Assembly: GCF_026409565.1 (NCBI RefSeq)
Contig: NZ_CP112881.1
Coordinates: 1,659,501 to 1,723,500 of the forward strand
Direction of reading: 5' to 3'
DNA: 64,000 nt
From: Sneathiella aquimaris
Lineage (GTDB): Bacteria > Pseudomonadota > Alphaproteobacteria > Sneathiellales > Sneathiellaceae
In this document: in pieces, positions 15,234 to 23,296 of the stretch
Layout: the number at the start of each line of letters is the position of its first letter
How positions within the stretch are numbered: the stretch's first letter is position 1
The notes under the pieces: model-generated
Told to the model about the DNA's origin: nothing
What the model saw: the letters and a program-made list of their open reading frames with translations, nothing else
The model's database searches: none
Program-made: the position numbers and the translations under genes

Positions 15234-16078
15234 AGAATTTGTCGAATGAAGTTTTATTGCATATAAAACAAGAAGTTACGTCAATTTCCTCATTTTTGGT
15301 GATAGATCGAAAAGACGGTGTTTCTTTTCGGTTTACAGACCATGATCAGGATGTCCACATCGCAGGCGAACGATATATTTCGGCAGAAGGGTTTGATCGA
15401 TCGGCGCTGAAAGGAAGCAGCGCCAGTGATACGGATGACCTTGAAATTACCGGTATCCTGAGCAGCGAATACCTTCAGGAAGAAGAGTTAAAGGCCGGAC
15501 TGTTCGATTATGCCGAAATAAGATATTTCCTTGCAAATTGGCAGGCTCCTGAACAGGGGTTAATCCCTTTGCGAAAAGGGTGGTTGGGCGAGGTCCGCTG
15601 GTCTGAAGGGCTGTTTACAGCTGAAATACGCGGGCTTACTGATGCCTTGAAGCGCCAGATCGGAAAAATTTATGCGCCAGAATGTCAGGCCGATTTCTGC
15701 GATGCTGCATGTCAGTTGGACCCATTTCTGTTTCGGCATACTGATACAGTTGCGGAAATCAAGAACACTAATGAAGTTATTTTAACCGGTTATCAGGGGG
15801 ATGTAGAGGCACTGTCGGGAGGCATATTGTCTTTTGTTACCGGATTAAACGCAGGCGGTCATTTTGAAATTGATGCCTGGGATCCAGTAACAAAAACACT
15901 GACCCTTTTTCTGCCGCTGCCTTTTAAAGCAGAGAGTGGGGATACGGTTTTTCTGGTTGAAGGCTGCGATAAACGCTTTGCCACCTGCCGGGACAGATTT
16001 GAAAATCAATTGAATTTCAGGGGCTTTCCCTCAGTCCCTGGAACGGACAGTCTGGCAGGACCAACCAATGGATCATAA
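15230..16078 (+). CDS. Tail hub protein, DUF2163 / phage BR0599 family (GTA gp13-like)
   Basis: A 282-aa protein of the DUF2163 family, with ISSFLVIDRKDGVSFRFTDHD near the N-terminus split by the usual GFDRSALKGSSAS stretch, and GCDKRFATC RDRFENQLNFRG in the C-terminal domain. Cysteines at about 152, 157, 161, 246 and 253 follow the pattern that in lambda gpL binds a 4Fe-4S cluster. Hub proteins of this class connect the distal ring to the tip. The start overlaps the distal tail gene by four bases; the end overlaps the peptidase gene by 11 bp. Confidence 0.92.
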   Translation: MKNLSNEVLLHIKQEVTSISSFLVIDRKDGVSFRFTDHDQDVHIAGERYISAEGFDRSALKGSSASDTDDLEITGILSSEYLQEEELKAGLFDYAEIRYFLANWQAPEQGLIPLRKGWLGEVRWSEGLFTAEIRGLTDALKRQIGKIYAPECQADFCDAACQLDPFLFRHTDTVAEIKNTNEVILTGYQGDVEALSGGILSFVTGLNAGGHFEIDAWDPVTKTLTLFLPLPFKAESGDTVFLVEGCDKRFATCRDRFENQLNFRGFPSVPGTDSLAGPTNGS

Positions 16079-16487
16079 TTCGCAGCTGATTGAAACAGCC
16101 CGGAAATGGATTGGCGTTCGTTGGGTTCATCAAGGACGTAGCCGGCAACAGGGGGTGGACTGTGTCGGGCTTTGTCATTGCGTTGCAACAGAATGCGGGA
16201 TCAGTGTGCCCGATATTCAGGGATATTCACGCCGACAGGATGGTAGCGCTTTAATGGCGTTATTGAATACGTCCTTGGCGTCGATCCCCGTCCGCGCGGC
16301 AGGGGTGGGAGATATCGCTGTCTTTAAGGATATGGGCTACCCGGTTCATATGGGGATCCTATCCTGCCAGTCCGGTACAGCCACCGTAATTCATGCCCAT
16401 GCAAGGCGGCGTCAGGTTCTGGAAGAAGCGCTTGCACCATACGGCCAACCATTTGCCTGTTTTCGTATTTTAAAGGGAGAAAAATAA
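16068..16487 (+). CDS. Tail-associated NlpC/P60 cell-wall peptidase (GTA gp14-like)
   Basis: A 139-aa protein with the NlpC/P60 catalytic motif GVDCVGL (C32), histidine H94 in VHMGIL and a third polar site near H109-H111 (IHAHA). These enzymes cut peptide stems of peptidoglycan to let the tail penetrate. In gene transfer agents gp14 occupies this place. All three catalytic positions seem present. The gene overlaps both neighbours: its stop shares its last base with the tail-tip start (TAATG). Confidence 0.9.
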   Translation: MDHNSQLIETARKWIGVRWVHQGRSRQQGVDCVGLCHCVATECGISVPDIQGYSRRQDGSALMALLNTSLASIPVRAAGVGDIAVFKDMGYPVHMGILSCQSGTATVIHAHARRRQVLEEALAPYGQPFACFRILKGEK

Positions 16488-19400
16488 TGGCGACATTGGC
16501 GTTAAGTGTGGCGGGCGCTGGCTTAGGTTCAGTGACCGGGGTCGGCGCGGGAGCAGGCTGGCAACTGGGCTCGGCACTCGGGCAGATATTTTTTCCTGAT
16601 CAGAAAAAGCAGGGCCCAAGCCTGACAGACCTTAAGTTTTCAGGAGCCTCCTATGGCGCATCTATACCCACAGTGTTTGGAACTATGCGGCTTGGGGGAA
16701 ACCTGATCTGGGCCGGACCTTTGGAAAGCCGGTCATCGGCTCAAGAATATGGCGGTAAAGGGGGGCTGGGAGGCGAGACCAAGTCTTCTTCGGGATATAA
16801 ATACTATGCCAGTTTTGCCATCGGTCTGGCACAAGGGCCTGTTGGGGAAGTGTTAAAAATCTGGGCGGATGGGACCGTCATTTTTGACATGACAGCAGCT
16901 GGTTCAATTCGGGCACCGGGGGTTTCATTTCGCTTTTACAAGGGGAGTGAAGACCAGATACCCGATGGCATCATTGTCAGTGAAGAAGGAATTGCAAATA
17001 CACCGGCCTACCGGGGTGTTGCGTATCTGGTATTTGATAGCCTTCCGTTGGAGGCTTATGGCAACCGAATTCCCAATATTGAAGTTTTGATGAGTATGGA
17101 AGGGGTTCATCATTTTCCGCTGGAGGAAGGGGCGGTTGTCTCAATCGATGCATCCTCCCTTTCCTACGATCCGATCCGCGAAACAGTTTACACATACGAA
17201 GTTACAGGCGGTGTCGACCGTTTTCGAAAAATCGAAGGGCAAAGCCTTGTGGTACAGGCGAGCGCCGAAATTGGAACTGAATTTCCGCGATTGGCCACCA
17301 GCACAACGGGATTGTCTCGTGATCGGAATGGCAATTTCTGGATTGGGTCAGGCTTCGCCTTGTTACCCGGTCGTCGTCTGTCCGTCTTTAGCGGTCAAGG
17401 GTTTACAGAAGTTGGAACAACCGAATTGCCCGGGCATATCGGTGCAGTCAGCTGGTCTACGGATGTGTTGGCACCATCGAACGGCAGTCTGTTCCAAGTG
17501 GCAGGCTCTCAACAATCAGGTCAGGTTGTGCTGTTTGATCAGCATTTGGACGTCATCGATTTTCACACTGTGGAGAGTCCGGTCTGTACGGGGGGTGTCA
17601 CGGATCAATTTGAGACAGCGTGGGTAGCAATGTCGGGCAATATTTCGGCGTTTCCCTTTGAAGACCTTCAAATTTGCAGCATGCGTTTGAACACAGCCCC
17701 TTCGGAAACTGGCACTGTCTATAACGGTGATTTTCAGGTTCATACAATACCGTCAGCCGCGCTGACGCCCGCGGGTGGAGGCGGCAGCGAAACAAACAAC
17801 GTGACCCGGTTGGTGGCAATACTGGAAAAACGCAGGGAACTGGTTTTTCAAAATGACGAACGCCTCTTTAAATGGTCGATGGATACGAAAAATGTGACGG
17901 TTGTCAGGGACAGTAACTCTCTGGGGCTGTTATCGCTTAATAACACGACCAATGAAGACGAGCTGGTATATCTTCATGGCGGCCAATGGCTGGTTTATCT
18001 CGATGCAGAAACGCTTGAGGAAACGGAGCGAGTTGATCTTTTAGCCTTCGACGGCGTCGCCGATTTCAGCAATTATATTTACGATGCGCAAACGGATAGT
18101 GTTTTGCTGTTCGCAACGTCAGCACCTGTGCGCAGGCTGTTTCTCCGCCGCCGGTACGGTAAGGACGCCGTTCTTTCGGAGATGGTTCAAAACCTGGGAA
18201 AAATGGCAGGACTTCTTCCAGAAGATATCGACATTTCAAAACTTTCGGGGTCTATTCCCGGATATATTCTGAACCGCAATATGACAGTTCAAAATGCGCT
18301 GGAACCCCTGATGGTTGCTGGTGATTTTGATCTGTGTGAAAGTGGGTATCAGCTACAATTTGTCCCCAGAGATACGGGCCCTCAGCATAATCTTTTTCTC
18401 GAAGAATGTTTGTCCCCGGTATCGGATGAGCGCCTTCAGGAAAGTGAATTGCCGGGTACGATTTCCATCAACTATATGGCGGCCGATAATGGCTATCAGC
18501 TAGGGGCTCATCAAGCGAAACGAAGCTTTGCCCCGTATTCAACAATGTTTGGGCGAAATGCTGTCAATCATGATCTCCCAATGGCTTTGACGGCACCGCT
18601 CGCAAAAGCAACCTGCCGTCGGATCCTATATTCTGCCTGGACAGAGCGTCAGCAGTTTTCTGTTGCCTTGCCGACGCGCTACCTTGCCCTTGATCCAACC
18701 GATCTTTTATCAATTTCCACGCCGAAAGGAGAGATGAAAGGGCGCGTTGTTCAAGCGGATTTTGGCGCTGATCTTTCCCATCAGGTCAAAGGCGTCGCGG
18801 TGGGCGGGGCACCTTCTGGAAAATCAACACTTGCGGATACGGGCAGCGGGTATCAACCGATGTCAATCTCTCGCCCAAGTTCGGCAGAGCTGTTCGTCCT
18901 TGATATTCCCTTGCTGCGGGATGAGGACGCGACGGGAGGAAGCGGAAGCAGGTATTATTTTGCGGCGGACGGAAACACGACCCGTTGGCAGGGAGCGGCC
19001 TTGTTTCGCAGTGATGAAAGTGGCACGGCATTTTACCAACGGGGCAGTGTACAAAATGAACCGGCTTGGGGAATTGCCACAAGTGTGCTTGAGCCGACAC
19101 AAAATCCCTGGCAGACAGATTATAAAAATTCCGTAGTGATAAACATGTTGAACGGTGAAGACCGGCTAGAAGAAGTGACGCGGGATTTATTGCTCAGCGG
19201 GGCGAATGCCATGCTATTGGGGCAGGAGATTATCCAGTTCCAATCTGTAGCGCTTCAACCTGACGGGAGGTATTTGCTCAGCAACCTATTGAGGGGGCGC
19301 AGGGGAACTGAAGGGGCGATGCAGGCGCACAGAGTGGGCGACGTCGGAATTCTTCTTCAACCTGAAATCCTTGGGCGCGATATTGCACCACTCTCCATGC

Positions 19401-19819
19401 TTGAAACTACCTTGCAGTTCAAGGCCGTCGGGGCGGGCCAACTGACCGAAGATGTCCGGCCTTCCTTCAAGAAGCTTACAGGAAATGACTTGAAGCCTTA
19501 TGCGCCGGTTCATTTTTCAGCAGTTCGATCGGTTTCTGGAATAACTTTTCAATGGCAACGACGGACGCGGATCGGCGGCGGCGCGCTGAGCGGTAATGTC
19601 CCCCTTTCTGAGGCCTATGAAGCCTATGAAATCGAAGTGTCATCTGCGGGGAAAACGGTGTCCAGATTTATTCGAGATGCGACCACCTTCGATTATTCGC
19701 TGGCGGCTTTCAACGATGATTTCAATCAGGTGCTGTCAGAGATCCCTCAAATAGATGTCACAATTTTTCAATTATCTGAAGCCGTTGGACGCGGCTTTCC
19801 AGCAAAGGAGACCTTTTAA
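16487..19819 (+). CDS. Large tail-tip protein (GTA gp15-like) with propeller-like insertion
   Basis: An 1110-aa protein. Residues 1-210 match the N-terminal part of GTA gp15/rcc01698-type tips: glycine-rich start, ASYGASIPTVFGTMRLGGN, YASFAIGLAQGPVGEV. Residues about 220-545 do not resemble the usual GTA TIM-barrel; they read like repeated beta blades (DRNGNFWIGSGFALLPG, GQVVLFDQHLDVIDF, LVYLHGGQWLVYLDAETL), suggesting a beta-propeller. Residues about 550-1110 return to a gpJ-like tip region (PGYILNRNMTVQNALEPLM; FGRNAVNHDLPMALTAPLAK; LLRGRRGTEGAMQAH). It would sit at the distal tail and contact the host envelope. The propeller call is pattern-based. Confidence 0.88.
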   Translation: MATLALSVAGAGLGSVTGVGAGAGWQLGSALGQIFFPDQKKQGPSLTDLKFSGASYGASIPTVFGTMRLGGNLIWAGPLESRSSAQEYGGKGGLGGETKSSSGYKYYASFAIGLAQGPVGEVLKIWADGTVIFDMTAAGSIRAPGVSFRFYKGSEDQIPDGIIVSEEGIANTPAYRGVAYLVFDSLPLEAYGNRIPNIEVLMSMEGVHHFPLEEGAVVSIDASSLSYDPIRETVYTYEVTGGVDRFRKIEGQSLVVQASAEIGTEFPRLATSTTGLSRDRNGNFWIGSGFALLPGRRLSVFSGQGFTEVGTTELPGHIGAVSWSTDVLAPSNGSLFQVAGSQQSGQVVLFDQHLDVIDFHTVESPVCTGGVTDQFETAWVAMSGNISAFPFEDLQICSMRLNTAPSETGTVYNGDFQVHTIPSAALTPAGGGGSETNNVTRLVAILEKRRELVFQNDERLFKWSMDTKNVTVVRDSNSLGLLSLNNTTNEDELVYLHGGQWLVYLDAETLEETERVDLLAFDGVADFSNYIYDAQTDSVLLFATSAPVRRLFLRRRYGKDAVLSEMVQNLGKMAGLLPEDIDISKLSGSIPGYILNRNMTVQNALEPLMVAGDFDLCESGYQLQFVPRDTGPQHNLFLEECLSPVSDERLQESELPGTISINYMAADNGYQLGAHQAKRSFAPYSTMFGRNAVNHDLPMALTAPLAKATCRRILYSAWTERQQFSVALPTRYLALDPTDLLSISTPKGEMKGRVVQADFGADLSHQVKGVAVGGAPSGKSTLADTGSGYQPMSISRPSSAELFVLDIPLLRDEDATGGSGSRYYFAADGNTTRWQGAALFRSDESGTAFYQRGSVQNEPAWGIATSVLEPTQNPWQTDYKNSVVINMLNGEDRLEEVTRDLLLSGANAMLLGQEIIQFQSVALQPDGRYLLSNLLRGRRGTEGAMQAHRVGDVGILLQPEILGRDIAPLSMLETTLQFKAVGAGQLTEDVRPSFKKLTGNDLKPYAPVHFSAVRSVSGITFQWQRRTRIGGGALSGNVPLSEAYEAYEIEVSSAGKTVSRFIRDATTFDYSLAAFNDDFNQVLSEIPQIDVTIFQLSEAVGRGFPAKETF

Positions 19820-20632
19820 ATGGGAGCGTTAAACCTGCCGCAAATTGCGGAAAATCAAGCGGCGGCCTACATAACGTCCAATGATGCTGACAGTCTACTG
19901 GAAAAAGCGTTGTGCAATGCCGGCGCGGGACTGGATGCAGGCGGCGGAGACATCAGTGTGTCAGAGCAAGTTTTCAGGGAAAGTTGGTTTCATACGATTA
20001 CGGGAGCTGCAACGGGAGGTTTTTCAGTAACCCTTCCCGCTGTTGCCCGCCCCTTTATGATGTCTAACGCGACCGGTGAGGATGCCACGCTAGTGACAAC
20101 CGGTAACAGTCTTGTTTTGCCATCGGGCGAGACACGCCTGTTCTATACGGACGGCAGCCAACTGTATCTACCCAGTGATACAACCGGCCTTGCAGGTGGG
20201 GCCATTGCTTTTGCGTCTGCTCTCGTTTCTCTTTCGGCAGACGTATCAGTGCCAACGGCCACGAATACCATCCTGAACTGGGATATTGAAAATCACGATC
20301 TTGATGGTCTTCATGATCCCGTGGTGGATACGAGCCGATTTACGGTGCCCGTGGGAATAAGCCGTGTAATTCTGAGTGCTCAGGTCCGCTGGGACACAAA
20401 TACAAGCGGCACCCGGGAAATAAAATTCTACAAGAACGGTAGCAGTGCTTATGCCGGCAGGGTTTTCCTTCGCAGAAATGCGTATTCCGAACTGCTTTTG
20501 AATGTGGTTTCCCCCCCGTTGAACGTGACAAATGGTGACTATTTCGAAGTGGCTGTTTGGCAAAATTCCGGGGGCACAAGGCAAATACAACAACATGACA
20601 GTACATGGTTTTCAATCCAAGCATATGCGTAG
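19820..20632 (+). CDS. Tail fibre / receptor-binding protein
   Basis: A 270-aa protein directly after the tip gene (adjacent codons). The N-terminal 60 residues (LNLPQIAENQAAAYITSNDA) resemble the attachment region common in alphaproteobacterial phage fibres (DUF2793-like). Residues about 150-270 look like a C1q/TNF-like jelly roll (SRFTVPVGISRVILSAQVRW, NGDYFEVAVWQNSG). It likely determines host receptor binding. The domain names are from pattern memory; a search would be needed to fix them. Confidence 0.7.
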   Translation: MGALNLPQIAENQAAAYITSNDADSLLEKALCNAGAGLDAGGGDISVSEQVFRESWFHTITGAATGGFSVTLPAVARPFMMSNATGEDATLVTTGNSLVLPSGETRLFYTDGSQLYLPSDTTGLAGGAIAFASALVSLSADVSVPTATNTILNWDIENHDLDGLHDPVVDTSRFTVPVGISRVILSAQVRWDTNTSGTREIKFYKNGSSAYAGRVFLRRNAYSELLLNVVSPPLNVTNGDYFEVAVWQNSGGTRQIQQHDSTWFSIQAYA

Positions 20633-20663
20633 CAGGCATTCACCTTCAAGTGTGGGAAAAGTT

Positions 20664-20882
20664 ATGGAAAAACTAGAGAATGAAATCGGAACCATGAGGG
20701 TCCGAATTGAAAATTTACATTTGGGTATGGTGGAGTTGCGCGAGGACGTGAAAGCCTTGAGCGGGCAGGTCAGTATGGGGCGTGGGGCTTTGAAGTTTGT
20801 TGGCCTCACAGGCACCGTCATCGTTGCGTTAATTACATTCATTGCCTGGTTGGGGCAAACCTTCAAACCATTTGGCATGTAA
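20664..20882 (+). CDS. Small coiled-coil and single-helix membrane protein, XhlA-like
   Basis: A 72-aa protein with an N-terminal amphipathic coiled coil (LENEIGTMRVRIENLHLGMV) and one membrane helix, residues about 46-65 (GLTGTVIVALITFIAWLG). This is the layout of haemolysin XhlA-like phage proteins that assist holins at the membrane. GTGGGAAAAG precedes ATG 20664; an in-frame ATG at 20625 would overlap the fibre gene. Its location in the lysis position supports a role in particle release. Confidence 0.65.
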   Translation: MEKLENEIGTMRVRIENLHLGMVELREDVKALSGQVSMGRGALKFVGLTGTVIVALITFIAWLGQTFKPFGM

Positions 20883-20912
20883 ACGAAAAGTTTTCTTCCG
20901 AGGAGAAGTGAT

Positions 20913-21116
20913 TTGGATAATCTGGATATGTTGAATTTAGACAGCGGGCTTTTATTGCAGGCGTTCAATGGTCTGTCTTTTATCGTTGTTGTAGCGACCT
21001 TTATTACGTCTTTTACGCCGTCCCGATCAGATGATCTGGTGGTTGATAAGGCCTTGTCTATCTTGAATATTCTGGCAGGGAATGTGGGCCTCAACCGAAA
21101 CGCGGATGATAAATGA
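20913..21116 (+). CDS. Small membrane protein, holin-like
   Basis: A 67-aa protein. TTG 20913 is preceded by AGGAGA at 20901-20906 and is favoured over ATG 20928. One hydrophobic helix (about residues 18-34, FNGLSFIVVVATFITSF) is followed by a conserved-looking tail, TPSRSDDLVVDKALSILNIL, seen in small phage membrane proteins beside lysis genes. It ends in an ATGA overlap with the lipase gene, so both are translationally coupled. Holin function is inferred from size, helix and context. Confidence 0.55.
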   Translation: MDNLDMLNLDSGLLLQAFNGLSFIVVVATFITSFTPSRSDDLVVDKALSILNILAGNVGLNRNADDK

Positions 21117-21745
21117 GAGCCATCGAGGCTGCGCAATGCGCAGAAATTGCCTATCGCGTGAACGGGAAGGGGCCGGCCGCCCAATTGGGGTATCAATATA
21201 AACAAATCAGGGCCAACTGTTTACGGGGTTGGATTGGTCATAAAGAGGGCAAGACAGTTGTCGCGATAAGGGGTACGGTTTTTCCGAAAAATGGTCGGTC
21301 GACGCTGGAAGAGAACTTATTGACCGATCTGGTTCACTGGTGCGGACCCGGAAAAGTCCATGAGGGCTTTTATCGATTGTTATGGCGCCTTTTGCGGCCG
21401 ATCAAACAGCATTTGATTGTTGGCAACAGATTGTATTTTACAGGGCATTCGATGGGGGCCGCCCTTGCGGTCTTGGCCGCGAGTGTGATCGGTGCCGATC
21501 GGGTTTTTGTTTTCGGCTGTCCCCGTATTGGTGATCAGGAGTTTGCGCAGGAGATTAATCGCACGCTCAGGGTTACCCGTTACGAAAACCGATGTGATCT
21601 TGTCACGCGCCTTCCAATTAAAGGCGCCTTAAAACATCCGAGTGGCCGAACAGGCCTTTATAAACCCGTGGGTCGGGTGGTGAAAATGTCTGCCTTTGGG
21701 CATTCGATGAAGGCCTATATCAACGGCCTTCAGATGAGAGCGTAA
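21113..21745 (+). CDS. Class-3 lipase-like alpha/beta hydrolase
   Basis: A 210-aa protein with the lipase class-3 nucleophile elbow GHSMGA (S113), the acid in NRCDLVTRLP (D162) and histidine H197 in FGHSMKAY, a complete Ser-Asp-His triad in family order. VFGCPRIGDQEFA matches the strand after the nucleophile. There is no signal peptide or membrane helix, so it would act in the cytoplasm or reach the membrane after holin action. It occupies the endolysin position of the cassette, where no peptidoglycan hydrolase is present. It might hydrolyse membrane lipids during release, or be a cargo gene. Confidence 0.85.
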   Translation: MRAIEAAQCAEIAYRVNGKGPAAQLGYQYKQIRANCLRGWIGHKEGKTVVAIRGTVFPKNGRSTLEENLLTDLVHWCGPGKVHEGFYRLLWRLLRPIKQHLIVGNRLYFTGHSMGAALAVLAASVIGADRVFVFGCPRIGDQEFAQEINRTLRVTRYENRCDLVTRLPIKGALKHPSGRTGLYKPVGRVVKMSAFGHSMKAYINGLQMRA

Positions 21746-21781
21746 AAGTACCGATTGTTTCAAAATTAAAAGAGGTAACAA

Positions 21782-22096
21782 ATGATAAAAAAAGGACCTG
21801 TTCACAGTATCCATGAAATGTTTGACGAGGATGCTGCGGTCGCCAGCGGTGCATTTTCCATACCAGCGAACGATAACTTTCCCCTTCATTTGGTCGATGC
21901 GGAGCAAGAGCCGGCAAATGACAATGTAACAGCACTGGAAAGTCAAAGTCTTCTTGCCCAGACAGGTATTACCCCTGTCTTTGAAGAGAGTGAACTTGAT
22001 CTTGGCGAAGATCGGTTTTACGACGGGCAAACGATCAGAGAACTTGATTTCTCACAAGAGGGATCCGGTGCCCGGGGCTTTTTGTCAGAGGTGTAA
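21782..22096 (+). CDS. Acidic hypothetical protein with ANDN motifs
   Basis: A 104-aa acidic, low-complexity protein, the last rightward gene of the cassette, with AGAGGTAAC before the ATG. It has two PANDN tracts (IPANDNFPL and EPANDNVTAL) separated by about 20 residues, and a DGQTIRELDF segment near the end. No family is recognised. It looks disordered and may be an adaptor or regulator; the same ANDN tract appears in the first gene of the cassette. Confidence 0.6.
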   Translation: MIKKGPVHSIHEMFDEDAAVASGAFSIPANDNFPLHLVDAEQEPANDNVTALESQSLLAQTGITPVFEESELDLGEDRFYDGQTIRELDFSQEGSGARGFLSEV

Positions 22097-22123
22097 AATC
22101 GGTTCGGTTTTGCGATTGGTGAA

Positions 22124-22453
22124 CTAGTCGCAAAGCCGCTCCAGCATGCCTTGAACCTGCATGTCGGGCACTTCATTGGCCACGCCATCAAATGTAATGG
22201 TGTTTCCATTAACGACCCCTTCAAGGGTAACATTCAGCTTATCCATACCAAAGACAGATGCGGTTGTTAGATCATGTGTATGGCGATCTGTCTTAAGCGT
22301 TGCTGAAAATGTCTCGCCGTCCAGACGATAGTTTCCCACATAATAGAGGGCGCCGTTTCCACCTCTCAGGTGACCGTCTCTCAAGACAAACACTGCGGAA
22401 CCTGAACCAAAAGGGGTTTGAAATTGGGCTTTATACAGACCATTCATACGCAT
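22124..22453 (-). CDS. GrlR-family regulatory-type protein
   Basis: A 109-aa beta-rich protein with the GrlR family pattern: NGLYKAQFQTPFGSGSAVFV at the N-terminus, DGHLRGGNGALYYVGNYRLD, and HTHDLTTASVFGMDKLNVTL. GrlR was described as a negative regulator of type III secretion in enteropathogens, but the family is widespread and mostly unstudied. AGGAAGT precedes the ATG. It is convergent with the last cassette gene, 28 bp away, and no type III secretion genes are in this window, so its role here is unknown. Confidence 0.75.
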   Translation of the reverse strand: MRMNGLYKAQFQTPFGSGSAVFVLRDGHLRGGNGALYYVGNYRLDGETFSATLKTDRHTHDLTTASVFGMDKLNVTLEGVVNGNTITFDGVANEVPDMQVQGMLERLCD

Positions 22454-22624
22454 ACTTCCTTAATGTAGATATTAGTAATTTTAGGGAGATTTTATGAAAA
22501 AAGAATGAAAACAAGATTTTTTGTTTGGTGACTTACCCCACAAAAGGTTGCTGTTGTTTGGCGCTATAGTGGCGCACTTTTTTAGAATCCTATCCAAAAG
22601 GATCGCTCGATAATCAGGTGTGCC

Positions 22625-22951
22625 ATGCCTACAGTTGCCGTAACGAATGATCAGATAATTGAATTGTTCTTTGATATGCTCGATGGGGACGAGAGCCTCA
22701 CTCCGGCAACGCCACCATCTGTTGGAAAACAAATGAGCCGGACTGAGAAATGGCAATTTACTTTGCCCGCCCTGTATGACATCGCCTGTCAGGAATACCC
22801 TGATTTTTCGGCCCTCGATTATTCAAAGTTTCGGCAACTGGTTATCGAAAGCCCAGTAAATGAATATCTGGAAGATGCCGGATGGCAGATTGTGCTTCAA
22901 AAAGACAATCTTGAAACAGACCAAAATATTTACTGTCTTACTCGGCTATAA
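22625..22951 (+). CDS. Hypothetical protein
   Basis: A 108-aa protein with no recognised family. The N-terminus (VAVTNDQIIELFFDMLDGDE) is helical and acidic, and a later region reads WQFTLPALYDIACQEYPDF, FRQLVIESPVNEYLEDAGW. The composition looks like a real soluble protein and the frame is free of overlap. It is followed by a terminator-like inverted repeat. Function cannot be assigned. Confidence 0.5.
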   Translation: MPTVAVTNDQIIELFFDMLDGDESLTPATPPSVGKQMSRTEKWQFTLPALYDIACQEYPDFSALDYSKFRQLVIESPVNEYLEDAGWQIVLQKDNLETDQNIYCLTRL

Positions 22952-23011
22952 ATATTGCGTTGCTGACACGGGTTATTGCTTAGGTCAGGGATCGAAAAGA
23001 CAGCAGAATCA

Positions 23012-23043
23012 AAAACGGCCGAGAATGTATTCTCGGCCGTTTT
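23012..23043. terminator. Perfect 15-bp inverted repeat, bidirectional terminator
   Basis: Arms at 23012-23026 and 23029-23043 (AAAACGGCCGAGAAT and its complement) with a 2-nt loop; A-run on one side, T-run on the other. It would end the hypothetical gene at 22951 on the right strand and tRNA-Asn on the left strand. Confidence 0.75.
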
Positions 23044-23047
23044 GAAT

Positions 23048-23123
23048 TGGCTCCCCGAGCAGGACTCGAACCTGCGACAGGCTGATTAACAGTCAGCTGC
23101 TCTACCAACTGAGCTATCGGGGA
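23048..23123 (-). tRNA. tRNA-Asn (GTT)
   Basis: A 76-nt cloverleaf reading leftward, starting TCCCCGATAGCTCAGTTGG and ending in an encoded CCA at 23050-23048. The anticodon loop CTGTTAA gives GTT. The T-arm has GGTTCGAGTCC. The acceptor stem TCCCCGA pairs with TCGGGGA. The 3' end faces the phage-like element, 950 bp away. Confidence 0.97.
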
Positions 23124-23296
23124 TCAGTTGACCCGATGTGATCGGGTTCGCGGCTTATAGCAATTGCAGATTAGCCTGCCAAGCCCTGATTTTCATTTTT
23201 TTTCAAAAAAAAACAAAATTGCCTGAAAACTGCCAAATTCCAGCGGATATTTTTACAGAAGAAGGGTGATTTAATTCTGCCCGCCAGGAAACAGCT

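Larger units (their letters stand above)
5212..22096 (+). mobile_element. Compact phage-derived structural cassette (GTA-like or remnant prophage)
   Basis: Nearly 17 kb of rightward genes in canonical head-to-tail order: TerS, TerL, portal, scaffold, coat, connector, stopper, tail terminator, tail tube, chaperone, tape measure, distal tail, hub, peptidase, tail tip, fibre, membrane proteins, lipase. Every structural gene appears intact. No integrase, excisionase, replication, recombination or methylase gene is present, and I saw no duplicated att-like sequence at the tRNA-Asn downstream. The tail half follows gene transfer agent order (gp11-gp15), while portal and coat are of the DUF4055/P22 kind. 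It could be a defective prophage, a domesticated particle or an excision-free GTA. The borders are approximate. Confidence 0.75.

Noticed and set aside
5212-22096. Identity with the Rhodobacter-type GTA
   Set aside because: Coat and portal are of the P22/DUF4055 type with a scaffold and there is no head protease; only the tail half matches.
23048-23123. tRNA-Asn as the attachment site of the phage-like cassette
   Set aside because: The tRNA 3' end faces the cassette, but I saw no copy of its 3' sequence near the left border (4000-5200), and no integrase gene exists. The site remains possible only in principle.
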